A stretch of DNA of 64,000 nt, from contig JARLHE010000016.1 of assembly GCA_031292385.1 (NCBI GenBank), forward strand, positions 1-64,000, written 5' to 3'. This DNA is from Oligoflexia bacterium. GTDB taxonomy: Bacteria; Bdellovibrionota; UBA1018. Of this stretch, positions 17,493 through 26,917 are shown piece after piece (position 1 is the first letter of the stretch; each line of letters begins with the position of its first letter). Under the pieces are notes generated by a model. It made no database searches, was not told where the DNA came from, and was given only the letters and a program-made list of their open reading frames with translations. Both the position numbers and the translations under genes were made by a program.

Positions 17493-19634
17493 ATGGAAGT
17501 TCTTGCCCAGTCCTCACTTTTGGTCTCGATCACCAGCTTTGCCATCGGCTTTTCGGTCATCGCCCGCAACGTGCGGAACAAGCTCTTCCTGATGTTCTCG
17601 ATTTTGATGACCGTCATTTCGGCCTGGGCGCTCTTCTTTTTTCTGGCTAAATTTTGGAACTCGCCCGGCTTCTACAAAGCCCATTTGCTCGCGCATATCT
17701 GGCTCGCGCCGACCTCGCTGGCGTTCATCCGTACGCTCGTCAAATTGGAAGACGCCATCAGTCGCACGCTTTTGAGCGCGGCATTGGTGATCGCCTGCAT
17801 TCTGAGCGGGCTTTTGGCTTTGGGCTATGAATCGCGCCCGGTCATTCTCGAGATTATCCATTTCGCGCCGGGGGCGGTGGTTCTGCAGCTGCTGCAGCTG
17901 ATCTGGTTGGATCGCAAGGGAAAGGTGTCCAGCTCCGCTCCTTCGCAGGGGGGCGGCAGGATCGATCGCAGGCTTTTGATCTATCTCGGCGGCTTGCTCG
18001 TGCTGGCGATCTCGTCGCTCGACCATGTTCCCTGGCTGGGGCTGGTTGTGCCGTCGATCGGCAACGTGGCGCTCACGGCCTATCTGTTTTTTCTGAGCCA
18101 GGCCGTGTTGCAGCAGCGTTTTCTGAACTTCGGTTCGATTTTTTCCCGATTTCTGGTCTTGCTCGCGATGGCGCTCATGCTCACCGTCATCTATTCGGTG
18201 ATCTTCACCTTCATTGAAGGCAAGCCCGCCTTGTTTTTCCTGAACTCGTTCATCGTCTCGTTTCTGCTTCTCATGATGCTCGAGCCGGTGCGTTCGATGG
18301 TGGGTTATCTGACGCAAAGGCTGTTGACCCAGAAGTACCAGGAGCTTCTGGCGGTCTTGCGGCATTCGCAGCGGACGCTTTCGGGAATCACCGAATCGAG
18401 CTCTCTTTTTCAGGCGATCCTGAGCACGAGCGACCGCTTATTGCGTCCTGAGGGTTCCGCGCTGTTCTTGCTACAGAGCGACGGTACGCTTTTCAGGCGT
18501 GCCGCCGGCGATTTGTCTTCCGGACTGACCGAGATCCTGGCGACTCATCCGCTGGTTGAGCACTGCATATTCCTTCGCTCGCGGAATCTGCTTCCGGTCC
18601 TGCTCGATCAAGTTCTGCAAAATGAAATCGATCGCTCCGCGAGCCGCAAGCAGCGCGAATACTACGCGAGCCTGATCGACGGGTTGCGCGCGCTCAATGC
18701 GAATCTTCTGATCCCGCTTTTCGATGACGTCGAGGCGCCGGGAAGGGTTTCCGAAGCCCAGTGCCTGGGCTTTGTCGTCCTGAGGGTTTCCAATCCGCCC
18801 GAGCCGTGGGGCAATAACTGGGGCTTGCTGTCGGTGATTTATCCGTATTTCGAGCAAGCCGCGCGCGCGATGCGAAGCCTTGAGGTTTTCGCCCGGCAGC
18901 GCGAGAAGGAGCGTCTCGCCGCCTTGGGCGAAATGGCCGCGGGCCTCGCTCATGAAATCCGCAATCCGCTGGGAGCGATCAAAGGAGCGGCTCAGTACCT
19001 CGAAACCGAATGGCGCGGCCAGCCGGAATCGCGACCTGATTCCCGTTTTCTCGAGATCATCGTCGAGGAAACCGACCGACTCAATCGCGTGGTGACGCAG
19101 TTTTTGGAGTATTCGAAACCATGGAGCGTCGAGCCCCAGCGGGTGGAGCTGGGGTCTTTGGTTGCGCGCACTCTGGATGTCGTGCGCGCTACTTTGCCCG
19201 AGGCGGTCCGTCTTGAGTTTCGTTTGCCCCCCTCTCCGGTGAGCGTGACCGGGTCTCCCGAGCAGCTCCGCCAGGTGCTGATTAACCTGATTCAAAACAG
19301 CCTGCGCGCGGTGCAGGGCCGCTCTCAACCCCTGATTCGGGTGGGTTTGGGCGTCGACCCGCGCCGCCCGAGCGAAGTGGTGATCGCCGTCGAAGACAAT
19401 GGTCATGGAATTCGCAGGGAAAACCTGAGCAAGCTGTTTATTCCGTTCTTTACGACCTCGCCCCAAGGCACCGGCCTGGGTTTGTCCATCTGCCAGCGAA
19501 TTATCGAGGCTCATCGCGGCCGTATCGAGGTCGTGAGCGAGGATGCGAGATTTACCCGCTTTTCCGTGATATTACCGACGGGGGACGAGGTAACCGAGGA
19601 GGCCCATGGCAGCGGGAAGAGTTCTCGTCGTTGA
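17493..19634 (+). CDS. Membrane sensor histidine kinase with GAF-like domain
   Basis: This 713-residue kinase has about eight hydrophobic segments in the first 270 residues, a GAF-like sensor region at about 290-470, a dimerisation/phosphoacceptor box LAHEIRNPLGAIKGAAQYLE (His487), and a HATPase domain with N-box LINLIQNSLRAV, G1 VEDNGHGI and G2 GTGLGLSI. The layout resembles NtrB-type or PrsK-type kinases that pair with sigma-54 regulators. The stop overlaps the start of the response regulator by 29 bp, so this is a cognate pair. The signal sensed is unknown. Confidence 0.93.
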   Translation: MEVLAQSSLLVSITSFAIGFSVIARNVRNKLFLMFSILMTVISAWALFFFLAKFWNSPGFYKAHLLAHIWLAPTSLAFIRTLVKLEDAISRTLLSAALVIACILSGLLALGYESRPVILEIIHFAPGAVVLQLLQLIWLDRKGKVSSSAPSQGGGRIDRRLLIYLGGLLVLAISSLDHVPWLGLVVPSIGNVALTAYLFFLSQAVLQQRFLNFGSIFSRFLVLLAMALMLTVIYSVIFTFIEGKPALFFLNSFIVSFLLLMMLEPVRSMVGYLTQRLLTQKYQELLAVLRHSQRTLSGITESSSLFQAILSTSDRLLRPEGSALFLLQSDGTLFRRAAGDLSSGLTEILATHPLVEHCIFLRSRNLLPVLLDQVLQNEIDRSASRKQREYYASLIDGLRALNANLLIPLFDDVEAPGRVSEAQCLGFVVLRVSNPPEPWGNNWGLLSVIYPYFEQAARAMRSLEVFARQREKERLAALGEMAAGLAHEIRNPLGAIKGAAQYLETEWRGQPESRPDSRFLEIIVEETDRLNRVVTQFLEYSKPWSVEPQRVELGSLVARTLDVVRATLPEAVRLEFRLPPSPVSVTGSPEQLRQVLINLIQNSLRAVQGRSQPLIRVGLGVDPRRPSEVVIAVEDNGHGIRRENLSKLFIPFFTTSPQGTGLGLSICQRIIEAHRGRIEVVSEDARFTRFSVILPTGDEVTEEAHGSGKSSRR

Positions 19635-21018
19635 CGACGAAAAAAACATCACTTTCGTGATCCAGGCCGTGCTTGAAAAGGCGGGCTACGAAGTCCTCGC
19701 GTACAATGACAGCGCCGCGGCGCTGGAGGCGATCGATTCGGAAGATCTCGATGCCGTGGTCACGGATCTTTATATGCCGGGCGTGGATGGAATGCAGATT
19801 CTCGAGCATTGCCGCGTCAGCCACGCCGAATTGCCTGTTGTCATCATCACCGCTTACGGAACCGTGGAGGCGGCGGTTTCGGCCTTGAAGCGCGGAGCCT
19901 TTGATTTTGTCACCAAGCCCTTTGACCAAGTCGAGCTTTTGAACGTGATCCGCAAGGCGTCGCATACGTATCAGGCGCGGCAAAAGGAGCCCATTTCGAT
20001 TGTTTCGACTCCGACGCAAGCGCAGCAGGCGGCCGCGTCCATTTCGTCGATCATCGGGTCGAGCGCCCCGATGCAGGATGTTTTTAAAGTCATCACGAAA
20101 ATCGCCGCGAGCTCTTCCACCGTCCTAGTCACGGGCGAAAGCGGTACCGGCAAAGAGCTGGTCGCGTTCGAGATTCACCGTAACTCCCAGCGAATCAATA
20201 AACCCTTCATCAAGATCAATTGCGCGGCGATTCCCGCGACTTTGATCGAAAGCGAGCTTTTCGGCTATGAGCGGGGGGCGTTCACGGGAGCGGTTTCCGC
20301 GAAACCGGGGCGCTTCGAGTTAGCCCATGAGGGAACGCTTTTCCTGGATGAAGTGGCCGAGATGCCGCTCGAAATGCAGGTCAAGCTCTTGCGTGTTCTT
20401 CAGGAGCAGGAGTTCGAGCGCGTGGGCGGGGTGAACACCATCAAGGTCGACGTCCGGATCATCACCGCGACCAATAGGGATCTCGAATCCGAGGTGAAAG
20501 CCGGCCGATTCCGCGAGGATCTTTTTTATCGCTTGAACGTCGTGCCGATCCATCTTCCGCCCCTGCGGGATCGCCGGGAGGACATCGATCTGCTCGTGCG
20601 GTATTTTTTAAAGCAGTTCGTGGAGCGCTTCGAAAAAAGCATCCTGACGATCACGCCCGAGACCGTCGCCGCGTTGCGCGCGTATTCCTGGCCGGGAAAT
20701 ATCCGGCAGCTCGAAAACGTGCTGGAGCGGATGGTGCTCATGGCCGATAGCAATCAGTTGGGAGTCGCCGATCTGCCGGAAGAGATCGCGGTTTCGGCCG
20801 GGCTCTTGCTTCCCGGCGGCGAGCTCGCGGACTCCGCGGGTTTTACCTTCAAGGAAATCGTCAAACGGCAGACTCAGAATTTGGAGAGAGATCTGATCGA
20901 AAAAGCGCTCGAAGAGACCGGCGGCAATATCACGCGCGCCGCCGAGCGCCTCGGCCTTTCGCGAAAGGGCCTGCAGCTCAAGCTTAAGGAGCTTGGCTTG
21001 AAGCGCCAGATCGATTGA
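19606..21018 (+). CDS. Sigma-54-dependent response regulator, NtrC family
   Basis: The 470 residues comprise three domains. The receiver (1-120) has the acidic pocket VVDDEK and the phosphoacceptor Asp54 in TDLYMPG. The AAA+ domain has Walker A GESGTGKE near residue 177, the sigma-54 contact loop GAFTGA and an arginine-finger region. The C-terminal Fis-type helix-turn-helix contains [26 protein letters not shown] precedes the ATG inside the end of the kinase gene, implying coupled translation. It would activate sigma-54 promoters when phosphorylated by the adjacent kinase. Its 3' end overlaps the convergent esterase gene by 35 bp. Targets are unknown. Confidence 0.95.
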   Translation: MAAGRVLVVDDEKNITFVIQAVLEKAGYEVLAYNDSAAALEAIDSEDLDAVVTDLYMPGVDGMQILEHCRVSHAELPVVIITAYGTVEAAVSALKRGAFDFVTKPFDQVELLNVIRKASHTYQARQKEPISIVSTPTQAQQAAASISSIIGSSAPMQDVFKVITKIAASSSTVLVTGESGTGKELVAFEIHRNSQRINKPFIKINCAAIPATLIESELFGYERGAFTGAVSAKPGRFELAHEGTLFLDEVAEMPLEMQVKLLRVLQEQEFERVGGVNTIKVDVRIITATNRDLESEVKAGRFREDLFYRLNVVPIHLPPLRDRREDIDLLVRYFLKQFVERFEKSILTITPETVAALRAYSWPGNIRQLENVLERMVLMADSNQLGVADLPEEIAVSAGLLLPGGELADSAGFTFKEIVKRQTQNLERDLIEKALEETGGNITRAAERLGLSRKGLQLKLKELGLKRQID

Positions 21019-22060
21019 AGAACTGCCACATCATCTCGCTGGCATCAGGACCCTTCGGGTCCATGTACGGCCCGTTCTTGTGAGCGCCGCTCCAGGCATG
21101 GTCCATTCCGTCGACCGTGACGCTGACAATGTGAATCCCGCTCGTGCCTCCATAGGAATTCATGGTGTATTTGTAACCGCCGGGGACCGTGTAGGATTGC
21201 GTGCCGACCACTTTGTCGGTTTGGGTCGGATCCAGATCATTGTTCATCTGGGTGAATTGCTTGAGAACCTGGGTCGAGTTCACCGGGTTGACGATGGAGT
21301 CACTCGATCCGTGCAGGATCAAGATGTTTTCGAGCTTTGCGCCTGAGCCCGTGCATTTAGCCGCGTGATGGCCGCTGGTGGTCGGGCTAACCTGTGAGCC
21401 CGACGATTGTGCGCTGAAGGCATCCATGGTCGAAGAGGCCGCCGCGTACTCAAGACCGGAATGGATGAATCCACCCGCGAAGACATCCGAGTAACAGGCA
21501 AGCAGATTGGACGCCATTGCCGCGCCCGACGAAAACCCGGCCACGTAAACGCGGCTGGTATCGATTTGGATTTGGCTGCTGACCTGATTGATAATTCCCA
21601 TCGCGATGTCCATCTCGCCGCCGCCGCGAACCTGGTTGGCGGGATCAAACCAGTTCCAGCACTTCATTTGATTGTCGTCCTGGGTTTCCTGGGGATAGAC
21701 GATGGCAAAGCCGTATTTTTCGGCGACATCGTTCAGGCCGGATTGCGCCGCGAAGTTGGGTGCGGCTTCGGTGCAGCCATGAAGGGCAAGGACGAGAGGC
21801 AGAGCGCCGGTCGGTTTATTTTGAGGTATATAAAGATAGTAGGATCGATGGCCGTTTTGGTCTTTAAAGGAGCCTTGGCTCCAATTGCCTGGAAGGCTCG
21901 CAGCTGAAAAAGTTGAATCACCTGAATCCGAATCGCAATTCAAAAAAGGAACACACCAGATCGGACCAGCGGAGGCGCTTGGGCTGACGGTAAAGAGTGC
22001 GGCGATTACAGCTAGAAACATTGAACCCCCCCACAGGTTATGACGCAAAACTGAATTCAT
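20984..22060 (-). CDS. Secreted PHB-depolymerase-family esterase (LpqC-like)
   Basis: This 358-residue alpha/beta-hydrolase has a signal peptide (about residues 1-31, ending SPSASA). The oxyanion region is LPLVLALHGCTEAAPNF, the nucleophile elbow is VAGFSSGAAMASNL, an acid-site candidate is LHGSSDSIVNPV, and the catalytic His is in DGMDHAWSG. Relatives hydrolyse extracellular polyhydroxybutyrate or feruloyl and acetyl esters of plant polymers; the true substrate is not clear. It lies alone on the minus strand, with its end overlapping the regulator gene. Confidence 0.86.
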   Translation of the reverse strand: MNSVLRHNLWGGSMFLAVIAALFTVSPSASAGPIWCVPFLNCDSDSGDSTFSAASLPGNWSQGSFKDQNGHRSYYLYIPQNKPTGALPLVLALHGCTEAAPNFAAQSGLNDVAEKYGFAIVYPQETQDDNQMKCWNWFDPANQVRGGGEMDIAMGIINQVSSQIQIDTSRVYVAGFSSGAAMASNLLACYSDVFAGGFIHSGLEYAAASSTMDAFSAQSSGSQVSPTTSGHHAAKCTGSGAKLENILILHGSSDSIVNPVNSTQVLKQFTQMNNDLDPTQTDKVVGTQSYTVPGGYKYTMNSYGGTSGIHIVSVTVDGMDHAWSGAHKNGPYMDPKGPDASEMMWQFFNRSGASSQAP

Positions 22061-22164
22061 CCAGGCGCTACCCTAGCTTCCTAACGAGCGCCTGACAAGA
22101 GACTTTATGCGTCAAAACCCATGGAGGGTTCTAGTTTTTAATAATGCCCAACAATTACAAATAA

Positions 22165-23472
22165 TTACGGAAAAAGGCCGCGCAGCAACATGGCTTTCGC
22201 GAGGCGTTCAACTCCCGAAATTAAGGCGGCGGTCTTCATTCCGCAGCGATGGCGGGACTGAACATCCATCACCTTTTTGAAGGCGGTTGCCATGACTTCG
22301 GCAAGTCGCGCATTCACTTCAGTTTCGCTCCAGAACAGGTTTTGGATACCTTGGACCCATTCAAAGTACGAAACGATCACGCCACCGGCGTTGCAGAGAA
22401 CGTCAGGGATGATGAATACGCCGCGCTCTTCGAGCTCCTTCAAAGCTTCGTTGGTGATCGGGCCGTTAGCGCCTTCGGCAATGATCTTCGCTTTGACGCG
22501 AGAGACGTTGTCCTTGGTGATAACGCCATCGATCGCCGCTGGGATCAGGACGTCACAATTGACCGCGAGCAACTCTTCATTTGAGATGAGCTCAGCCTCA
22601 GGATAGCCAACGAGCGTGCGATTTTTCGTGAAGTACTTGATCACTTCCGGAATATTCAGGCCGTTCTTGTTATAAAGACCGCCGCTGATATCGCTGACCG
22701 CGATGACTTTGGTGCCGAGATTGAAGATCTCGAGCGCCGCCACGGCGCCGACTTTACCGAAGCCATGCACGGCAACCGTCGTGCTGCTGTCGATCTTCGG
22801 GCCTTGTTGCCCCGTCGCTGCAAGATGCTTGGCCGCGTGTTGAATCGTGTAAACGACCCCGCGTCCCGTGCTCTCGGCGCGTCCGAGGGATCCGCCGACT
22901 TCCACGGGTTTGCCCGTGACCACGCCGGGAATCGCGAAACCGCGCTCTTGCGAGAACGTGTCCATCATCCAGGCCATGTGCTGGGCGTCGGTGCCGACGT
23001 CCGGAGCCGGAATGTCTTTGTCCGGGCCGATGATCATATTGATTTCGGTCGTGTAACGCCGAGTGAGCGATTGCGCTTCCTGGCGGGAGAGCTGAGTTGG
23101 ATCGACTCGAATGCCGCCTTTGGCGCCGCCCAGGGGCAGGCCTACGAGGGAGCATTTGAAAGTCATGAGCATCGCGAGACCCGCGACTTCCGAAAGATTC
23201 ACTTCCGGATGGAAACGAATGCCGCCTTTGCCGGGCCCAAGGGTCATATTGTGCTGAACGCGATAGCCCTCGAATACTTTGATATTGCCGTTGTCCAAGC
23301 GGATCGGAACGCTCACGATCAAAGCGCGCTTCGGAACCTTGAGGCGCTCAGCGACGTTCGGATCGAGCCGCATCACATCGGCGGCTTCCTGGAGCTGAAG
23401 AACAGAGTTGCGGTACAAATCGCTCGAGTCCCAGAGATGAGATCCGAGTGTTCCTGATTTTGAAGTAGACAT
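22165..23472 (-). CDS. gdhA: Glutamate dehydrogenase (Glu/Leu/Phe/Val dehydrogenase family)
   Basis: This 435-residue NAD(P)-dependent dehydrogenase interconverts glutamate and 2-oxoglutarate. The substrate domain has KGGIRFHPEVNLSEV and the catalytic-lysine motif LPLGGAKGGIRVDP. The Rossmann domain has VAVHGFGKVGAVAALEIF, and the later block IIAEGANGPITNEA is typical. GGGGGGCAT-rich sequence precedes the ATG at a spacing suitable for ribosome binding. The neighbouring kinase/NtrC-type pair could link this gene to nitrogen control, but no binding site supports that. Confidence 0.93.
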   Translation of the reverse strand: MSTSKSGTLGSHLWDSSDLYRNSVLQLQEAADVMRLDPNVAERLKVPKRALIVSVPIRLDNGNIKVFEGYRVQHNMTLGPGKGGIRFHPEVNLSEVAGLAMLMTFKCSLVGLPLGGAKGGIRVDPTQLSRQEAQSLTRRYTTEINMIIGPDKDIPAPDVGTDAQHMAWMMDTFSQERGFAIPGVVTGKPVEVGGSLGRAESTGRGVVYTIQHAAKHLAATGQQGPKIDSSTTVAVHGFGKVGAVAALEIFNLGTKVIAVSDISGGLYNKNGLNIPEVIKYFTKNRTLVGYPEAELISNEELLAVNCDVLIPAAIDGVITKDNVSRVKAKIIAEGANGPITNEALKELEERGVFIIPDVLCNAGGVIVSYFEWVQGIQNLFWSETEVNARLAEVMATAFKKVMDVQSRHRCGMKTAALISGVERLAKAMLLRGLFP

Positions 23473-23586
23473 GAGTAATGCCCCCCTTTTGTCTCGATCA
23501 AATTACAATCAATTAGTTTGAACACATTACCCAGCTAGTGACGCAGTGGCAACATATGTTAGCTTGTAAAAATGGGGGTGGTGGGG

Positions 23587-24657
23587 ATGAAAATACGTGT
23601 CGCAGTGCTCTACGGGGGCAAATCAGGTGAGCATGAAGTATCGCTTCGGTCGGCCGCTTCGGTGATTCGCCATCTTGACTCAAAGCGATATGAGGTCATT
23701 CCTATTGCGGTCGATAAAGCGGGACGCTGGTCGCTGACCGAACTGTCTGAAAAAGACCGCGCGGCCGAATCGTTGCCGGTTCGCTCGAATGGCCCTGAAT
23801 TCGTTTTGCCATTGTCGGGCGCCGCTCGGCCGGTGGATGTCGTTTTTCCGGTGATCCATGGCACCTTCGGGGAAGACGGCACTCTTCAAGGCTTGCTCGA
23901 ACTTGCGGATCTTCCTTATGTCGGATGCGGAGTTTTAGCTTCCGCCGTGGGCATGGACAAAGAAGTCGCCAAGCGCTTGATTCAGGGCGCGGGCCTCCCG
24001 ATCGTGCCCTATCTAGCGCTGAGAAAAGATGCCTATGCGCGCGACAAAGTCGCGGCGCAGGTGGGCGAAAAGCTGGGCTACCCGTGTTTCGTCAAGCCCG
24101 CCAACGCCGGATCGAGCGTGGGCGTTCATAAGGTGAAAGACCCGAGCCAGCTTTTGGCCGCGCTCGATGATTCGTTTCGCTACGACACCAAGGTTTTGGT
24201 CGAGAAGGCGATCGCCGCCCGCGAGGTGGAACTTTCGGTTCTGGAAAATCCCGATCCGGCGGGCGAGCCCTTGGTGAGCGTTCCGGGCGAGATCACGCCG
24301 TCGCATGAGTTTTATTCCTACGAAGCCAAGTACCTCGACGAAAAAGGCGCGGCGCTTTTGATTCCCGCGAAGCTTACGGCCGAGCAAACGCAGCGGGCGC
24401 AAGACATCGCCCGCCGCGCATTCCGTGCGCTCGAGGGCGAAGGCATGGCGCGCGTCGATCTATTCGTGGATCGGGTGAGCGGTGATTTTTATTTCAACGA
24501 GGTCAATACCATCCCGGGCTTCACCTCGATCAGCATGTATCCCAAGATGTGGGAAGCGAGCGGATTAGGGTATTCCGAACTTCTCACGCGCCTGGTGGAG
24601 CTGGCGCTCGCGCGCCACAAGCGCAAAGCGGAGCTGGTGCGGGAGTTTCACGTTTAA
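23587..24657 (+). CDS. ddl: D-alanine--D-alanine ligase
   Basis: This ATP-grasp enzyme (356 residues from the ATG at 23587) makes the D-Ala-D-Ala dipeptide of peptidoglycan. Motifs are VLYGGKSGEHEVSLRSA, GCGVLASAVGMDKEVAKRL, the ATP-binding FVKPANAGSSVGVHKV, and the metal-binding C-terminal FNEVNTIPGFTSISMYPKMW. An in-frame ATG 15 bp upstream (23572) is possible, but GGGGTGGTGGGG between the two ATGs supports the later start. It is divergent from gdhA and its stop overlaps the convergent MFS gene by 4 bp. Confidence 0.94.
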   Translation: MKIRVAVLYGGKSGEHEVSLRSAASVIRHLDSKRYEVIPIAVDKAGRWSLTELSEKDRAAESLPVRSNGPEFVLPLSGAARPVDVVFPVIHGTFGEDGTLQGLLELADLPYVGCGVLASAVGMDKEVAKRLIQGAGLPIVPYLALRKDAYARDKVAAQVGEKLGYPCFVKPANAGSSVGVHKVKDPSQLLAALDDSFRYDTKVLVEKAIAAREVELSVLENPDPAGEPLVSVPGEITPSHEFYSYEAKYLDEKGAALLIPAKLTAEQTQRAQDIARRAFRALEGEGMARVDLFVDRVSGDFYFNEVNTIPGFTSISMYPKMWEASGLGYSELLTRLVELALARHKRKAELVREFHV

Positions 24658-25850
24658 TTCTTTTTTGCGGACGTCTCAGGCAGCAGGATGCCGCCGATCG
24701 CGAGCGACCACGAAAGCACCGCGGCCAGGATCAAGCCGGGAATGAACGAGCCGGTGCGATCGCGAAGCGCGCCCGCGACGACGGGCGCCAGAAACGCCGC
24801 CATATAGCCCACGCCGTAACAAACGCCGTTTAAAAGCGCCAAGCGCTCGGGCGTCATTCCGGGAAGCTCCATTCCCAGAGTCATGAGCGGCGAGATCCAC
24901 AGGAAAAGCCCCACGCCGAAAAGCACGGCGCAGATTTTCAAAAGCAGCAAATTCGCGGTTAAAAACAGCCCGAAAGAGGCGATGCCGACGAGGAGTCCCG
25001 AAAAGACGATCAACGGCTTGCGCGCGGGAAGTTTGCGCGTGATCAGGCCGCCGAAGATCGCGGCCGGGATCCCGACCATGTTCGAAAGCCCCGTCAGCCG
25101 TGCAGCCTGAGCGGCGTCCAGTTGAAAGCGCTGCACGTAATAGGTTGGCAGCCAGGTGTTGAACACGAGGTAAACGCAAAGCGGCCCCGCGGCCGCGAAA
25201 GTCAGAAGCCAGGCTTCTTTCATTCGGATAATATCGAGATACCGCGCTGTCGAGACTCCTCGCGCCGAGCCTGGCTGACGTGCCGGCGCGCGGTCCCTGC
25301 CGAAGGCGAACCACGCGATCGCGATGACGAGACTCGCGAGCGCGTAAGCGAAAAGCGTGTTCGTCCGCCCGAACGCTTGCGCCAGCGGAGGCGTGACGAA
25401 AAGCGCCGTCGTGATGCCCGTGTTGACCGCGACGTAATTGAAGCCGTTGACGAGCGGAAGCTCGTTCTTCGGAAACCACTCGAGCACCGCCGATCCGATC
25501 AGCGTCACGACCACGGCGCCGCCCAGGCCGAACACGACGCGCGAGGCGAGAAGCGCGATAAAGCCGGGCGCGAACGGCGTCAGAAGGCTCGCGCAAATAC
25601 AAGCCATGCCGAGCGCGAGAGTGCGGCTCACGCCCCAGCGAAGCGCCAAATAGCCCGCGATAAACGGCATGAAAATCTTGGCAAACGACACCGACGAGAT
25701 CACGAGGCCCGCGGTCGCGTGCGAAAGCTGGTATTGCGCCTGGATGTCATGAAGAAAAGGCGAGTAGCCGATCCATGAAAGCCCGAAAACAAAATAGCTG
25801 AGGAAAAGCAGGATCTCGATCAGGAACCGTTTTCGTGGGGCGGGTTGCAT
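24654..25850 (-). CDS. MFS transporter
   Basis: This 398-residue major facilitator protein has about 12 hydrophobic segments and starts MQPAPRKRFLIEILLFLSYF. After helix 2 a shortened motif A appears (YLALRWGVSRTL), and helix 4-5 contains RVVFGLGGAVVVTLIGSAVL. It looks like a CynX/NarK-like or general metabolite permease; the substrate cannot be assigned. One copy of the 14-bp palindrome associated with the HNH locus sits in its leader, 18-31 bp before the ATG. Confidence 0.88.
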   Translation of the reverse strand: MQPAPRKRFLIEILLFLSYFVFGLSWIGYSPFLHDIQAQYQLSHATAGLVISSVSFAKIFMPFIAGYLALRWGVSRTLALGMACICASLLTPFAPGFIALLASRVVFGLGGAVVVTLIGSAVLEWFPKNELPLVNGFNYVAVNTGITTALFVTPPLAQAFGRTNTLFAYALASLVIAIAWFAFGRDRAPARQPGSARGVSTARYLDIIRMKEAWLLTFAAAGPLCVYLVFNTWLPTYYVQRFQLDAAQAARLTGLSNMVGIPAAIFGGLITRKLPARKPLIVFSGLLVGIASFGLFLTANLLLLKICAVLFGVGLFLWISPLMTLGMELPGMTPERLALLNGVCYGVGYMAAFLAPVVAGALRDRTGSFIPGLILAAVLSWSLAIGGILLPETSAKKN

Positions 25851-25867
25851 TGGCTTAACCTATATGG

Positions 25868-25881
25868 CTCCGCCGGCGGAG
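25868..25881. repeat. HNH-locus palindrome, copy 1
   Basis: Perfect 14-bp palindrome CTCCGCCGGCGGAG in the short intergenic region between the MFS transporter start and the HNH gene. The identical sequence recurs at 26387, 26591 and 26888, and I found no full copy elsewhere in the window. Confidence 0.9.
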
Positions 25882-26386
25882 TCAAATTTCGGTGGCCGCG
25901 AAAATAATTTAAATACATCATATTTATGTTGATGAAGTCGCTTATCGTGGTATTTGTTTGCGATGATGGTTTTCGGTACTGTTTCTGATTCAATTCTTCT
26001 CGAAAAAACAAAGTCCCTGGTGCGCGAGGAGCGAAACCTCACGACTTCGATTCTTTGGCATTTGCACGAAATTCAGAAAAGGCGGCTCTACGCCGAGCAG
26101 GGCTATGCGAGCCTTTTCGATTATTGCGTGCGCGCGCTGGGGTATTCGGAGGCGGCAGCGGGTCGGAGAATCGCGGCGATGAGATTGCTTGTTGAAGTGC
26201 CTGAGGCCGAGACGCTCTTGAGATCGGGCGCGGTGAATTTGTCTACCCTCTGCGCGGTTCAGGGATTCGTTCAAAGAAAGGAAGAGTCGACGTCAAAATC
26301 CGAGAAGTTAAAAATCGTAATCGCACTCCAGGGTATGTCGCGTCGTGAGTGTGAAAAGCATTTGGTGGCACTCTGCCCGGAAGCAG

Positions 26387-26400
26387 CTCCGCCGGCGGAG
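26387..26400. repeat. HNH-locus palindrome, copy 2
   Basis: Perfect copy of CTCCGCCGGCGGAG inside the HNH-like coding sequence, read as APPAE. With flanking bases the palindrome here extends to 16 bp (26386-26401). Confidence 0.9.
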
Positions 26401-26590
26401 CGTGAACGAGTGATCAGCGCGACGGAGACGGAAATCCGCTTTGTGGCCGACGACGCGCTCATGGATAAGCTTAAGCGCATCCGCGACCTCGATGCGCACG
26501 TAAACGATGATCCCTCTTATCTCGAGCTTTTTCATCGCCTGGCCGATCTGGCCCTCAAGAAGCTCGATCCAGAAAAGCGGAAAGAGCCGG

Positions 26591-26604
26591 CTCCGCCGGC
26601 GGAG
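26591..26604. repeat. HNH-locus palindrome, copy 3
   Basis: Perfect copy of CTCCGCCGGCGGAG inside the HNH-like gene, in the linker just before the nuclease domain. It is again read in the frame that gives APPAE. Confidence 0.9.
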
Positions 26605-26887
26605 TCGCAGCGAAAACCAGGGAATGCGCCCGCGACTCCTCATGCCAATTCGCGCTTCATTCCGGTTGCGCTCAAGCGTGAGGTCTGGGAGCGCGATCAG
26701 GGCATATGTGCCTATCAGAGCCCGGATGGGCACACGCTATGCGCTCGAGATTGATCATCGAACTCCGCTTGCTCTGGGAGGCGAAACGCGGCTCGATAAC
26801 TTGCGCCTGCTTTGTCGCGCTCATAATCAGCAACAAGCGATTGCGAAATTGGGGAGTGAGACCATGCAGCCGTATTTGCGGATTTGA

Positions 26888-26901
26888 CTCCGCCGGCGGA
26901 G
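26888..26901. repeat. HNH-locus palindrome, copy 4
   Basis: Perfect copy of CTCCGCCGGCGGAG starting at the base right after the TGA of the restored HNH frame. With copy 1 it brackets the whole gene. Confidence 0.9.
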
Positions 26902-26917
26902 CGGACGGAAAGACGGG

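Larger units (their letters stand above)
25963..26887 (+). pseudogene. HNH endonuclease-like gene with a single-base frameshift
   Basis: From the ATG at 25963 (or 25966) the frame reads about 260 codons and stops at 26752-26754, just after KREVWERDQGICAYQSPDG, the start of an HNH domain. The rest of the domain (GTRYALEIDHRTPLALGG, then LRLLCRAHNQ) continues in the +1-shifted frame to a TGA at 26885-26887. Dropping one G from the GGG run at 26728-26730 joins the two halves exactly, giving a roughly 307-residue protein of the kind common in Bdellovibrio-like genomes, with a helical N-terminal domain and a C-terminal HNH nuclease. It is either a recent pseudogene or a sequencing error. Two copies of the 14-bp palindrome lie inside, each encoding APPAE. 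Confidence 0.78.
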
